A stretch of 64,000 nt of DNA from Rapana venosa. Its lineage: Eukaryota; Mollusca; Gastropoda; Neogastropoda; Muricidae. The stretch covers positions 3,684,448 to 3,748,447 of the forward strand of contig CM054135.1 in assembly GCA_028751875.1 (NCBI GenBank), given 5' to 3'. A program made the position numbers and the translations under genes. Of the stretch, positions 1 through 10,784 are shown one piece after another (position 1 is the stretch's first letter; each line of letters starts with the position of its first letter). Below the pieces are notes generated by a model, which made no database searches, was not told the origin of the DNA, and was given only the letters and a program-made list of their open reading frames with translations.

Positions 1-1183
1 TCAGATTTTTTCTTTCTTAGGACCAGTCGAGCTGCAGAGTTTTGTATGCGTTGAAGAGAGTGGATAGATGATGCTGGTAGGCCAGCCAAAAGAGAATTAC
101 AGTAGTCTAAACGTGAAAGAATGAGAGATGTGACAAGCTTGGAAGTTGCATCAGTGGACAGATACTTGCGAATCGCGCTTATGCGCCATAATTGATAGTA
201 GCAAGACTGGCAGGTCTGGGTGATGAATTTGTTCATAGAGAGTGTGTTGTCAAGAACTGCTCCTAAATACTTCACAGAATTGGACAAAGGAACTGACGTA
301 TTGCCGAATTCTATTGAAGTTTTTGTGATAGAGGAAAGTTTATGATGGGTCCCTATGAGCATGGCTTCGGTTTTATCGGCATTAAGTTGTAACTTGTTCT
401 GAGTCATCCAGTTTTAAATGTCTTGAAGGCAGTAGAACATATTTGTCAGGAGGGAAGGCAAGTTTTCAACAGTATCGCTTCACTGAAGCTGAGTATCATC
501 GGCATAGAAATGATGATCAATAGGGTGGTTGTTTATTATATGTGAGAGTGGAGCAGTGTAGAGAGTAAAGAGAACAGGGCCCAGGACTGATCCCTGCGGG
601 ACTCCACATTCCATTTTGACAGGTTTTGATTGAATTTTTTTTACAATAACTTTCTGAAACCGGTCTGTGAGGTATGAAGTAAACCAGGTGAGGGCTGTGC
701 CATTAATACCAAACGTATTTTGGAGGCGAGAAAGAAGAATTCAGTTATATATGGTATCAAAGGCTGCAGATAAGTCAAGAAGAGTGAGGATGGAAATTTT
801 TCCTGCATCAGAAGCAAGTAGAAGTGTATCTAAAGTATGGACTAGGGTGGTTTCGATGCTGTGGTTGGGGCGATAGGCAGACTGAAAAGTTGGAAGAAGA
901 TCATTGGAATGAAGGTGACTGTTGAGCTGTTTGAGAACAACTTTTTCTAGTACTTTAGAGACAAGGGTAAGTTTGAGACAGGCCTATAATTCTTCAGAAT
1001 GTTGGGATCGAGGTCGTGCTTTTTCAGTAGAGGTGTGACTATTGCTGTTTTAAGAGCTGATGGAAAATTTCCTGACTGAAGAGATGAGTTTACTATTTTA
1101 GTGATAATAGGCACAAGTTGTGGAAGGCATTGTGAGAAAACAGGAGCAGGTATGGGATCAAGGTCGCATGATTTTATAGTCAT
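1..1183 (-). pseudogene. Reverse transcriptase relic of family A
   Basis: Conserved RT blocks can be read across frames. The N-terminal block at 1183-950 contains LLKKHDLDPNILKNYRPVSN. The catalytic motif C, FYADDTQL, lies near 511-491, and a C-terminal block (LDYCNSLLAGLP) at about 130-60. Motif A is degraded. Several frameshifts and stops interrupt the frame. The C-terminal block nearly matches the copy at 9793-9431, so both derive from the same family. It would have copied element RNA at the nicked target; this copy is inactive. Confidence 0.85.
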
Positions 1184-1197
1184 TTCCTTCTAGAATG

Positions 1198-3355
1198 TCA
1201 TGATTTTTTTTCACTTGTGGGATGGAAGGAAAAGAGAGGAGTGCCATTGAACTGGGGGTCAGGAGGCGCAGGCTGGAATTGAGTTTGATCAAGTCTGGAG
1301 CGTATGTTTCGAACTTTGTCTAAAAAGAAGGCAGAAAATATGGATGGAAGTTCAGACAGGCTGTGGGTGTTAGGCAGAGGAGTTGTTTTTGCAGATCCAT
1401 GGAGATTGAGGTGAGGGAAAAAAGATTTATGGATGTAGCACAGAGAATTTGGGAAGAGTAGTAGTCTGTCTTTGCTGAATGGATAAGATTTGGGATTTTT
1501 GGTTATTTGTTTTCGGAAAAGCTGTTTGTTGATTTCGGTTTTGGACTTCCGCCACTGCCGTTTAGTTGCCGGCGTTTGCGCTTCGCTATCAAGATGTCTT
1601 GGTATACCATGGCGCACAGGGTCTGTCAGGGAGGAGATTATCAGTAGGAGGTGCATGCTCATCAAGCAGTTGGGGGAGAATAGTGTTATAGTGATCAAGA
1701 GGTCAGTGTGGTCAGAGGTTTGTGAAAAACGTTCGGAAGCTTGAAAAGAGAAGGTATGAATGTCTAAGGCCTTAAGATTGCGACGAGTAACATTTTTTCT
1801 TCTTTCTGACGGGTTTTGTGATGTTAAGATGGAAAAGAATGGGGGAATGATCGAATGCAGTTCGTCAGTGACAGAAACAGATGTGACAAGATTAAAAGAA
1901 GCATTAGTAATCACCCAGTCTAAAATATGCCAATCTTGCGTTGCTTCGTTTACCAGTTGAGAGAGAGAATGGTTGGACAGAGAAAGAAAAAAGACTTTTT
2001 GACATCTGGAAGAGACTGGTTGTCGAAATGGAAGTTGAAGTCACCAAGAATTAAATTTTAGTGGGGAGAAGGCTGTAGTGGTCGAGGATGGACTGGAATT
2101 CTTGGGTGAAAAAGAGAAGATGTTAGGTTGTTTTTACGACTGGGAGGTGGACGGTTAAAGGCAGCAGATAGTAATAGAGTGGGCCCGGCAGGTTGAGATT
2201 GATTTCGCGAACTTCAAAAGATTCATGTGAGAATTGAAGGTTGTGACTGAAAGAAAGAGACGGTTCCAATATGTCTTTTAGAATGATGGCAATCCCTCCT
2301 CCTCGGAGAGTTTGGGGGGAAAAAAATGGTTTTATATCCAGGAGGAGTCAGCTGTTTGATTTTTGGCTCATTGCCATGTGGTTTAAGCCAAGTTTCGGTG
2401 AGGAAGGTTAAGTCAATGTTTTTTTCAGAGATGAAATCAGATATGTAGTCGGCTTTTCCATTTGGACAGACTGCACATTGAACAAACAAACTTGAAGGAG
2501 ATCTGAAGGAGGTGGAGAGGTTGAAGATGAAAGTGGTGAGTTTGGACAAGCATCAGAGGAAGAGGACGAAGGCGATGGTGGAGATGCGGCTAGCGGAAGA
2601 ACAAACAAGAGTTTGGATGGTGAATCAGGAGTAGAAGATGGTGAAAGAACTTGCTAATCAGGGATTCGGTTTTTGAAAACTCATGATATACCATCATAAT
2701 CATCAGAACAAAAAACATTATCAGAATTACAAACAACAGAACAATCAAAAGCTGAAGGGGCGGGTGGACGGCAGCATGGGGAAGAAGAGTTGTCAGGGGT
2801 GACAGAAGTGACATCAGAGGTGAGGGGGGAGACAGGGAGAGGGAAGCCCACCACTGGCGATGACGTCGGCCCATGTTCCCGTCTGGTTTTGCTGCAATGA
2901 ATGCCTAAGTGTGTTAAGAGCTGCTTAATATCAGGAGCAAGCATGTACTGTTTTTGACAATTCTCAGGTGCGAGCATAGCTCTAATGTCCGCGGCTCTCA
3001 CTGCCATGGTAGCAGAACAACACACACTAGACTTGATTGATGGGGGTGGTGTCAGTTTGTGAATCACGTGCAATTTGTTGAACGGCAGTAGGGTCAGATT
3101 AAAATGGGTCACGAAGACCAGCACAGTCAGGTAAACACAATTCATAAGTCCAATCGAAATTTTGAACAATTCAAATAAAGATGAAAATTTTACATAGAAA
3201 TATCTCCAAAAGTAGATAATAACAAAGAAAAATGTTCTGACCAAATAACTCAGGGTGAAAACACGAACAAGAAGATATAAAAATTTCTGGAAAGGAACCA
3301 GAAAAAACACACACATCCAGCATTCAAACACAGAGCTACACACAGTGCTGCCCAC
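1198..3355 (-). pseudogene. Endonuclease and 5' coding region relic of family A
   Basis: The APE-type endonuclease start is readable near 2500-2260 (CLFNVQSV, then LTETWLKPHG with the catalytic Glu), with a frameshift between the two blocks. A Ser/Pro-rich stretch precedes it at 2600-2520. Upstream (3355-2690) lies a strongly hydrophobic region followed by NKLHVIHKL and Pro-rich sequence; the copy at 11012 encodes a matching EKLHVKHEL. Between endonuclease and RT (1914-1198) a linker rich in basic residues is still open. I see no 2A-like peptide in this family. Confidence 0.75.
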
Positions 3356-3620
3356 AGGCGCAAAGGCAGGTCACTCATTTCATGGAACATAAAAGGAAAG
3401 ATTTTTGGTGCGTCTGACTTTTTCTTATATTTCATTGTTTGGGTCATATACTTATATTGACTAGTTTTTTGCTGTAAGTTTGCTTGCTTTGTTGTTGTTT
3501 GTATTTTATAATATTTTCCTTAGGAAAATGGAGAGGGGAGTAAAGCATGTGCAAAAAAACTTTGTGCTTATTCATTTCCCTACAACATAGTGTCAAATGC
3601 ATTTGTATATTCTCTGTATA

Positions 3621-3670
3621 TCTGCCTGTCTGTTTGTCTGTTTGTCTGTCTGTCTGTCTGTTTGTTTGTT

Positions 3671-3736
<66 letters not shown>

Positions 3737-3815
3737 GTCTGTCTCTATCTCTGTCTCTTTCTGCCTCTCTTTGTCTCTCTTTGTCTCTCTGTCGTCTGTC
3801 GGTTGGTCTCTCTCA
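3621..3815. repeat. (TGTC/TTTG)n then (TC)n microsatellite
   Basis: TGTC and TTTG repeats to about 3672 pass into about 60 bases of pure TC, then a degenerate TC-rich tail. Open frames here encode only Leu-Ser or Cys-Leu runs and are not genes. Confidence 0.97.
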
Positions 3816-4049
3816 TCTTCATCTAACTATTAGTAGTAGTAGTATTTCATTATGATGGTCATTTGAATCTTCGTTTCATTATTACTGTTTGCATACGTTT
3901 GTTTATTTGGAGATTTTTTGCACTGGTGTGTGTTTGTCTGTTTGTTGCTGTTGGGTTTGGTTTCGGTTCTTTTGTTTTGATGTGTGTATGTGTGTGTGTG
4001 TTTTCTTGACTTTTTTCTTGTTTGTTTTTCTTTTTCTTTTGTTTCTCTT

Positions 4050-4132
4050 TTTAGAGAGAGCATGGTGTAAAGAAGCCCTGTGCTTATCCATTTACTCTTA
4101 ATATACATTTCGAGTTCGAGTTCGAGTTCGTG

Positions 4133-4136
<4 letters not shown>
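4050..4136 (+). repeat. Hairpin-type LINE 3' end with (TTCGAG)n tail
   Basis: The sequence resembles the 3' end seen at 55290 and 6620 (TGTAAA, AAGC..., TGCTTAT, AT-rich). It ends in about 3.5 copies of TTCGAG and then meets a (TC)n tract. It is most simply a severely 5'-truncated retrotransposon copy. Family assignment is tentative because the hairpin is degraded. Confidence 0.5.

Positions 4137-4218
<82 letters not shown>
4137..4218. repeat. (TC)n microsatellite
   Basis: Long TC tract directly following a retrotransposon-like 3' end with a hexamer tail. One of many (TC)n tracts abutting element ends in this window. Confidence 0.97.
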
Positions 4219-4219
<1 letters not shown>

Positions 4220-4439
4220 GGCATGTGCCTTAGTGTGTCACTTCCTGCATCCCTCTGTATCAAAGTAAAACTCTTACTTCAGATGGTACACTGAACACAC
4301 ACAAATAAACAAAAAGCTAAGGAAGAAATAGAAAGAAAAAAAGAAACTAACAACAGAAACAATCAGCCACATAGCTCTATAATAAACAAAACTATAATAA
4401 ACAGCACGCAGATGGCGCATGTGCATGTGCACGTGTGTT

Positions 4440-4477
4440 CGTGTGTGTGTGTGTGTGTGTGCGTTTGTGTGTGTGTG

Positions 4478-4523
<46 letters not shown>

Positions 4524-4527
4524 TTGT

Positions 4528-4604
<77 letters not shown>
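4440..4604. repeat. (TG)n microsatellite, about 165 bases
   Basis: Near-pure TG with three short interruptions. All frames across it encode Val-Cys or His-Thr runs and are artefacts. Confidence 0.98.
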
Positions 4605-4606
<2 letters not shown>

Positions 4607-4610
<4 letters not shown>

Positions 4611-5060
4611 TGGGATGGGGTGGGGAGGGAAAGAAATAGAGAACTCGAATAAAAGTGTTTGTATTTTCAGTCTTTTTTATTTCCAACTTATCACTCACCT
4701 ACCCACTCACAGTTGCATTGAGTATGCCCCCCATCCCCCATCCCGCTCACATGCACACACCATGAGCAAAAAAGTATGTGAGGAGACTGATGTCAGTCCA
4801 TCATATCATTATGATATTCTCCCCCTTCCCCATTTCCTGAGGAATGTAAAACAAATATGGGGAACACCTAGAGTCTAAGTATGCTTGTTGTTTCATTTCT
4901 ACATTTGCAAACAAGGAAGCAAAATAAGAGCAAAGGAGCAATATACAATATATAACTTTATAAGCAAAGTAAGAAGAAAAAAGGCAAAAATAGTGGTTGC
5001 TTCTCCATCTCTCTGTACGTCTGTCTGTCTTTCCCTGTCTGTGTGTCTGACTCGCGCTAT
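4607..5060. other. No gene recognised
   Basis: AT-rich unique-looking sequence with a short TCTG run near 5018-5050. I see no conserved protein motif, RNA gene or element end. Confidence 0.6.
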
Positions 5061-5079
5061 CATTCATATATAAATATGT

Positions 5080-5081
5080 GC

Positions 5082-5174
<93 letters not shown>
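5080..5174. repeat. (TGCG)n then (TG)n microsatellite
   Basis: About nine TGCG units followed by about 29 TG units. Confidence 0.97.
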
Positions 5175-5176
<2 letters not shown>

Positions 5177-5282
5177 TCGTGCTCCCTCATATCTTTTCTT
5201 CTCCTGGAAGGGAGGAGGACTTGAAGGTGGGACTGACCATTTCTTGTGTTTTTGCCAATCTGTCCCACTTCTGATTTATTAC

Positions 5283-6350
5283 ACGTTTACTGCAGAGTCA
5301 AAAAGGCAGTCGGAAGCGTTGCAAAATTGTACACAGCTAGTGACATGCTCTGTTAGGTAACTCCCCACAAAGCCCTTAATAACAGCAAAGGGGTCATCCG
5401 GTGTAGGGACATACAGGGTCTGTCTGAGGCAGAAGTTAAAAGTGAACTGGCATCCCAGGGAGTTCAGGATGTGCATCGAGTGCAGATTTGGGAGGGGGAG
5501 GGGGGGGTTAGGGTCCCCATGAACACCTTTTCCCTCACCTTTTGTACCATGGTGCTACCCCAGCCCATCAAGGTTGGATTTCTAAACGTTAAAGTCCTGC
5601 TGTATGTCCCTTTGCCACTCAGATACTTTAGGTGTCAGAAGTTTGGCCACGTGAGAGAAAGGTGCCCTGGACAGGAGGTGTGCATAGCCTGTGTGAAGGC
5701 AGCACATGATGGGGAATGTCAGGACCCTGCTCAGTGTGTAAATTGTGGAGGCACCCACGCTTCCTCATTCAGCCAGTGCCCCGGTTTGGGGGAGACAGAA
5801 ATTAAGAGTCAAAGTACAGAAGAGGATCTCCTTCTTTAAGGCCAAAACACTAATCCAGTGTAGCAACAGTGGCAGTGACATTTTGTACGTAGCAGTGGTC
5901 AAGAAGTGTGTTTCAGAAGGTTTTGAAATGGATTTTGACAGGCTGTCTCCTAGTTCTGAGAAGGCTGTAAGCAGCTGACTGAGCGGGATGGCCCATACCC
6001 CCACTCCAGCAAAGACAGCCTCTGGTCGGGGCCCTAAACCCACCCCTGTGCACCCTGTTGGCATTCAAAAACCAAGAGCTCCAATCCAGAGGTCCAAACT
6101 GCTGACCCCTGGAGTAAAGGAAAAACCAGCTCCTCCCCCAAAACTAAATGAAGGCTGGAAACAGGCACCCTCTGGCACTTCCGAAAGTGCTGAGATAGTG
6201 GTTGTGACAGAGGCGCAAAAGTCGCCTACCAAGAAAAAGGTTACAATCCCCCTTCTGACAGGCAGAAAAAGGCAGAGAGAGATTGCGTTCAGAAAATCCG
6301 CCTTTCTGCACTCTCAGAGGATATGTCAGATATGGAATAAGGGAGGAGAC
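5283..6350 (+). pseudogene. Jockey-like Gag with triple zinc knuckle, broken
   Basis: A Gag-type block (GVIRCRDIQGLSEAEVK) precedes three cysteine-rich knuckles: RCQKFGHVRERC, then CIACVKAAHDGEC, then CVNCGGTH..QC (about 5630-5790). This is the usual Jockey Gag arrangement, which binds element RNA. An in-frame TAG at 5354-5356 and a frameshift near 5830 break it. A Pro/Lys-rich tail follows (5988-6350). Family J copy 3 keeps a worse version (CFRCPKFGHV then a stop). Confidence 0.85.
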
Positions 6351-6357
6351 TAAGACA

Positions 6358-7160
6358 AATTATTTTACAATGGAACATCCATGGTGTGGCATCCAATAGG
6401 GAGGAACTGCAGCTTCTCTGTCAAGAGCAGATACCAGCAGTAATGGCATACCAGGAGACCCTACTGAAGGAAGAGAAAGAGTTTTCTTTGTCTGGATACA
6501 ATACCATCCATGGAAGGACAAAACACACTGAGCATTGGACCTCAGGCTTGCTAGTAGGGAACTCTTTGTTGTATAGAGTAGGCCATTGTGTGCCGGTGGG
6601 AACAGATGACAGACTTTACAAACCGCATGCACACGGGGACTGATGTAAAAAGAGCTTATAAGTGCTTATTCCATTATCCTCGATATAAAAGAATAAATAA
6701 TTTTTTTAAAATAAGAAAACAATTCTCTAGTCCTTGACACTCATCTTCAGATAGTGGCAACTAAGGTCACGCTGCACAAGACCATCACAATATACAGCAT
6801 ACACCTGTCTCCTTCAGTCCCAGTAAGAAAGGCGGATCTGGTGCCATTGGTGCAGCAGTTACCTCCTCCCTTTTTAATGATGGGGGTCTTGAATGGGCAT
6901 TCCCCCCTTTGGGGAAGCAAGAAGTCATCAGTGAAGGGCCTCCTCTTGGAGGAGGTGTTCATGGAACAGGACCTCTGTGTGTTGAATGACAAGTCTCTCA
7001 CTTACTTTAATTCGTCAAACGGTACGCTCTCATGTCTGGATCTGTCAGTCTGTGATCCTTTCTTAGTCCTGGACTTTCAATGGAAAGTACATGACAATAA
7101 TTGCACGGCAGCAATCATTTTCCAATCATTGTGGCTCAGAATACGGTAGTGGAGGAATCC
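6358..7160 (+). pseudogene. Jockey-like APE endonuclease relic
   Basis: The start ILQWNIHGVASNREEL has the catalytic Asn in WN. It is followed by QET, with the metal-binding Glu. After an inserted repeat the domain resumes at about 6745 with VTLHKTITIYSIHLSPS, then an NGHSPLWGS block, SCLDLSVCDP, and GSNHFPI in place of the usual SDHFPI. The order and spacing fit APE endonucleases of Jockey elements. Confidence 0.85.
6606..6720 (+). repeat. Hairpin-type retroposon 3' end inserted in Jockey endonuclease
   Basis: GGGGACTGATGTAAAAAGAG, then a TTATAAGTGCTTATTCC stretch and an ATAAAAGAATAAAT tail, match the 3' ends at 55290, 56650 and 62885(-). It splits endonuclease coding sequence that is otherwise collinear. 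No clear target-site duplication was found. Confidence 0.7.
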
Positions 7161-8800
7161 CATACGGAGTGGTTCAATGTCAGGAGGGCAAACTGGGATC
7201 ACTTCAGGTCAAAAATTCTTGACAGAATGGATGAAGGAGAAATCTTATCTGCAGACAATCCGCGGAGGGACCGACGGCATCTATTTTATAATCTGCACTG
7301 TGCCTAGGACAAGCTGTCATCCAGAGATGCCCAGGGTGCCTTGGTTTGACAAGGATTGCAAGGCTGTCTGAAGGCAGAGGAAAAAAGCTCAGCACCTGGT
7401 TTGACAGCAACCGTCTCCTGCAGCAGTGTTGGCCCACCAAAAACTGCAGGCCAAGTCATGCCACATTTTCAAGACCAGCAGGCATGAGGCGTAGAAGTGT
7501 TTTTGCTCCATGCTCAACAGCAGAACACCAAGCAGGAAGGTGTGGAAGGTGATTGCAAAGATAAAGGGAAAAAAGGCCTCCACATCTGTTTATCATTTGA
7601 GGTTGGAGGATACTCTGGTAACGGATAGGGAGGCTGTGGCTAACCTGCTGGCCACCACCCTGAAAGAGAATCCTCCCTTTGCTTTCAGAGTGCCAACGTT
7701 CTTAATGACAAAAATTATGAAAGAAAAGGCTCCTTTAAATTTTGCTTCTCAGAAAGATGAGTGCAAAAATCTGCCATTTACCTTTACTGAGTTGAAAAGG
7801 GCCCTGTAGTCATGTGGCAAGACCTCAGCAGGTCCTGATAGGGTTCATTATGGCTTATTAAGACACCTCCCAGACAATTGAATGTGAATACCCTTGAAGG
7901 CCTACGATCACATTTGAATGACTGGGCTTTTTCTTCCATCATGGCAAGTGGTTTGTATCATCCCCATCCCAAAACACGGTAAAGATCTCAAAGACCCAGC
8001 AACTACATACCCGTAGCACTGACCATCTGCATCAGATGGTCAACCACCGTCTAGTGTGGCATCTGGAAACAAATGGCCTTCTGGCAAAGGAATAATGTGG
8101 CTCTTGCAAGAATCACTGCACCATTGACCATCTGGTCCGCCTACAGATGACTGTCAATAACACCTTTATCATAAAGCAACATTTCACAGACTTTCAATGT
8201 TTAAAAAAGCTCATTATACAGCTTGGTGGTATGGCATCTTATCATACCAGATGGATTTGGGGTTCCGTGGTCCTCTGCCATTGTTCTTGGACAACTTTCT
8301 GATGGGTTCCAACAGGGGAGCATCCTGTCTCCTGCTCTCTTCAGTGTAAAAATAAACAACATTGTCAAGTTGGTTCACCAGGGTGTGGAATGTATTATTT
8401 TTGTGGATGATTTTACTCTCTATGCCACAGGCAGTACTTTTGTAGGAGTTCAGAGACAGCTACAACTTTGTGTTAACAAGGTGCAGGAATGGGAAGAGGA
8501 TAACGGATTCAAGTTTTCTGCCAAGAAGACAAAGTGCGTCCACTTCACTTCATGAGAATATTTTCCTGACCCAGTCATTTGCCTGGGAAAATCCATCATC
8601 CTGGGGGTTGACTGAGTCCTAATTCTTAGGATATTATTGATCAGAAGATGAATTTCAAAGGTCGCGTCTAACACCTGAGAATGTCCTGTCAGAAAGCCCT
8701 GAACCTCCTGCAGGTGATTGCCCATACTAACTTGAAATTTCTAGACCTCGTTCACCACCAGGGGCGCAGATTTTGGATGCTTTCCAAGAAACACAAGTAT
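7160..8800 (+). pseudogene. Jockey-like reverse transcriptase relic
   Basis: The linker and thumb-proximal blocks begin at 7160. A PIPKHGKDLKDP block lies near 7970. Motif B is QQGSILSPALFS (about 8310-8345) and motif C is IFVDDFTLYA (8396-8425), with both catalytic Asp present. A C-terminal block (CQKALNLLQVIAHT) is near 8690. Motif A is degraded (HFTDFQCLKK region, about 8185-8210). Stops and frameshifts are frequent. Confidence 0.85.
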
Positions 8801-8943
8801 ATAATAAAAATAGTAACAATAATAATTGGAATCTATATAGCACAATATCTTGCAAGGACAAATCAGAGAGCTTACATTCAACATATTCTTACAGTCATAC
8901 AGCCAATATTTATCAATAGCTTAAACAAATCCAAACATACTCA

Positions 8944-8967
8944 CCTACACACACACATACACACACG

Positions 8968-9046
<79 letters not shown>
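8944..9046. repeat. (CA)n microsatellite inside family A 3' UTR
   Basis: CA repeats with a GCGCGC core. Equivalent TG/GC repeats sit in the 3' UTR of the copy at 13160-13262, so the repeat seed is probably part of the element. Confidence 0.95.
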
Positions 9047-10087
9047 GGTTATACTCTTCGGCATGGGATTTGGGCTGTTGAAGGTAGGGACAGTTTTTAG
9101 ATGAAAGAGGAGGGGGGAAAGCTAGGTTTGAAATAAATATGTCTTGAGGCTAGATTGAAAAATGCCATAAGTAGGCTTTTGGCTAAGGGATAGAGGAAGG
9201 TTGTTCCAGATCGATGGACCAAAAATACAGAAAGAGCGGCCACCAATGGTGGATTGGCTGAATCTAGGTATTCATAAGCACAAGTTATCTGCAGCAGAGC
9301 GGAGGGAACGAGGAGTGTACAGGTAAAAACATTCACAGAGGTAGGAGGGTGCTGTTTTGTGGAGACATTTGTAACAGAGAGTACTGATCTTATAGTTTAC
9401 TCTCTGTGGCACAGGTAACCAGTGGAGAGATCATAAGAGAAGGGTAATGTGTTCAGATTTTTTCTTTCTGAGCACTAGTCGAGCTGCAGAGTTTTGTATA
9501 CGTTGAAGGGAGTAGATAGATGACGCTGGCAGACCAGCCAAAAGAGAATTGCAATAGTCCAGACATGAAAGAATGAGAGACGCAACAAGTTTGGATATTG
9601 CATCAGTAGACAGGTACTTTCGAATTGCATTAATATGCCGTAATTGATACTGGCAGGTCTGGGCGATGAATTTTTGCATAGACAGTATGTTGCCGATAAT
9701 GACTCCTAGATATTTCACAGCAGTAGAGGAACTGATGTATTGCCGAGTTCTATTAAAGTTGTTGTAATAGAAGAGAGTGTGCGTTTGGTTCATACAAGCA
9801 TGGCTTCGGTTTTATCTGCATTTCACTATAACTTGTTCTATATCATCCAGTTTTGGATATCTTGAAAGAGTAGGCCATATTTGTCATGAGAGAAGGCACA
9901 TTTTCAGGTGTAACAATGCTTTGAAACTGAGAGTCATCTGCTTAAAAATGATAGTTGATATGTTGACAATTTATTATATGATAGTGGAGCAGATTAGAGA
10001 GTGAAAAGAATAGGGCCCTGTGGGACTCCACATTCCAGTTTGGCAGGTATTGACTGCATCTTGTTTGCTGCAACTGTCTGAAATTGG

Positions 10088-10609
10088 TCAGTTAAGTATG
10101 AACTGAACCAGGTGAGGGTTGTGCCAGTAACACCAAACGTTTTTTTTTAAGACGGGAGAGAAGATTGAATGGTCTTTAGTGTCAAATGCTGCAGATAAAT
10201 CAAGTAGAGTGAGAAGGGAGATTTTCCCCGAGTCAGAATCGAGTAGAAGCGTGTTTAAGGTGTGGACTAGGGTATTTTCACTGCTATTGTTGACGCAATA
10301 GGCAGACTGAAACGCAGGAAGAAGACTGTTGGAGATAAGATGGTTATTGAGCTGTTTTAGAACTACTTTTTTAAGGACCTTAGAGATGAAAGGTAGGTTG
10401 GAAACAGGTCTATAATTCTTCAGAATGTTAAGGTCAAGGTCTTGCTTTTTCAATAGAGGTGTAACTATTGCAGTTTTGAGAGATGACGGAACATTTCCTG
10501 AAACAAGAGATGAGTTCACTATTTTTGTGATAGTGGGTATAAGCTGTGGAAGGCACTGTGCAAAAAGAGAAGCAGGTATGGGATTGAGGTCGCGTGATTT
10601 TATAGTCAT
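10088..10609 (-). pseudogene. Reverse transcriptase N-terminal half, family A copy B
   Basis: 173 open codons with KNYRPVSNLPFISK, LPAFQSAY and LLDLSAAFDT (motif A, first catalytic Asp). The frame is lost just after motif A (TKDHS instead of TIDH). The first Met is only the point where the frame opens; the real protein began upstream in the endonuclease. Confidence 0.8.
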
Positions 10610-10784
10610 TCCTTTCAGAATTGTCGTGATTTCTTTCTCTCTTGTTGGATGAAAGAAAAGGAGGAGTACCAGAGAATTGGGGATCAGGAAGTGTAGGCTG
10701 GAAAGGAGTCTGATCTAATCTACAGCGAATGTTACGGATTTTGTCAGAAAAGAACGCAGAAAATAGTGATTGTAGTAGTTATGA

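Larger units (their letters stand above)
1..3366 (-). mobile_element. Family A (L2/CR1-like) LINE, nearly full 5' end, 3' end cut by window edge
   Basis: Read on the minus strand this copy runs from a 5' region (about 3366) through an endonuclease (about 2500) to a reverse transcriptase reaching position 1. The plus-strand copy at 10785 begins with matching sequence (CCTTTGCGC followed by GGCAGCA), which places the 5' end near 3366. About 500 bases of 3' UTR present in the copy at 8808-9480 lie outside the window. Frameshifts and stops throughout show a dead copy. The clade call rests on RT motifs and the L2-style 3' end seen in sister copies; CR1, L2 and Rex1 are not separable by eye. Confidence 0.85.
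5283..8800 (+). mobile_element. Family J Jockey-like LINE, copy 1
   Basis: Gag (5283-6350), endonuclease (6358-7160) and reverse transcriptase (7160-8800) follow in the order expected of a Jockey-clade element. Each part is broken by stops, frameshifts or an insertion. A short hairpin-type retroposon end interrupts the endonuclease at about 6606-6720. The RT ends near 8800, where a minus-strand family A copy begins with its AT-rich tail. Copies 2 (18722) and 3 (26370) share RT wording such as a VDDFT-type or VDNFT-type motif C. Confidence 0.85.

Noticed and set aside
3547..4878. Long open frames of Leu-Ser, Cys-Val, His-Thr or Arg-Glu runs (also near 5043, 23087, 43593, 55337)
   Set aside because: They are translations of TC, TG, CA and GA microsatellites in several frames at once, with no codon or domain signal.
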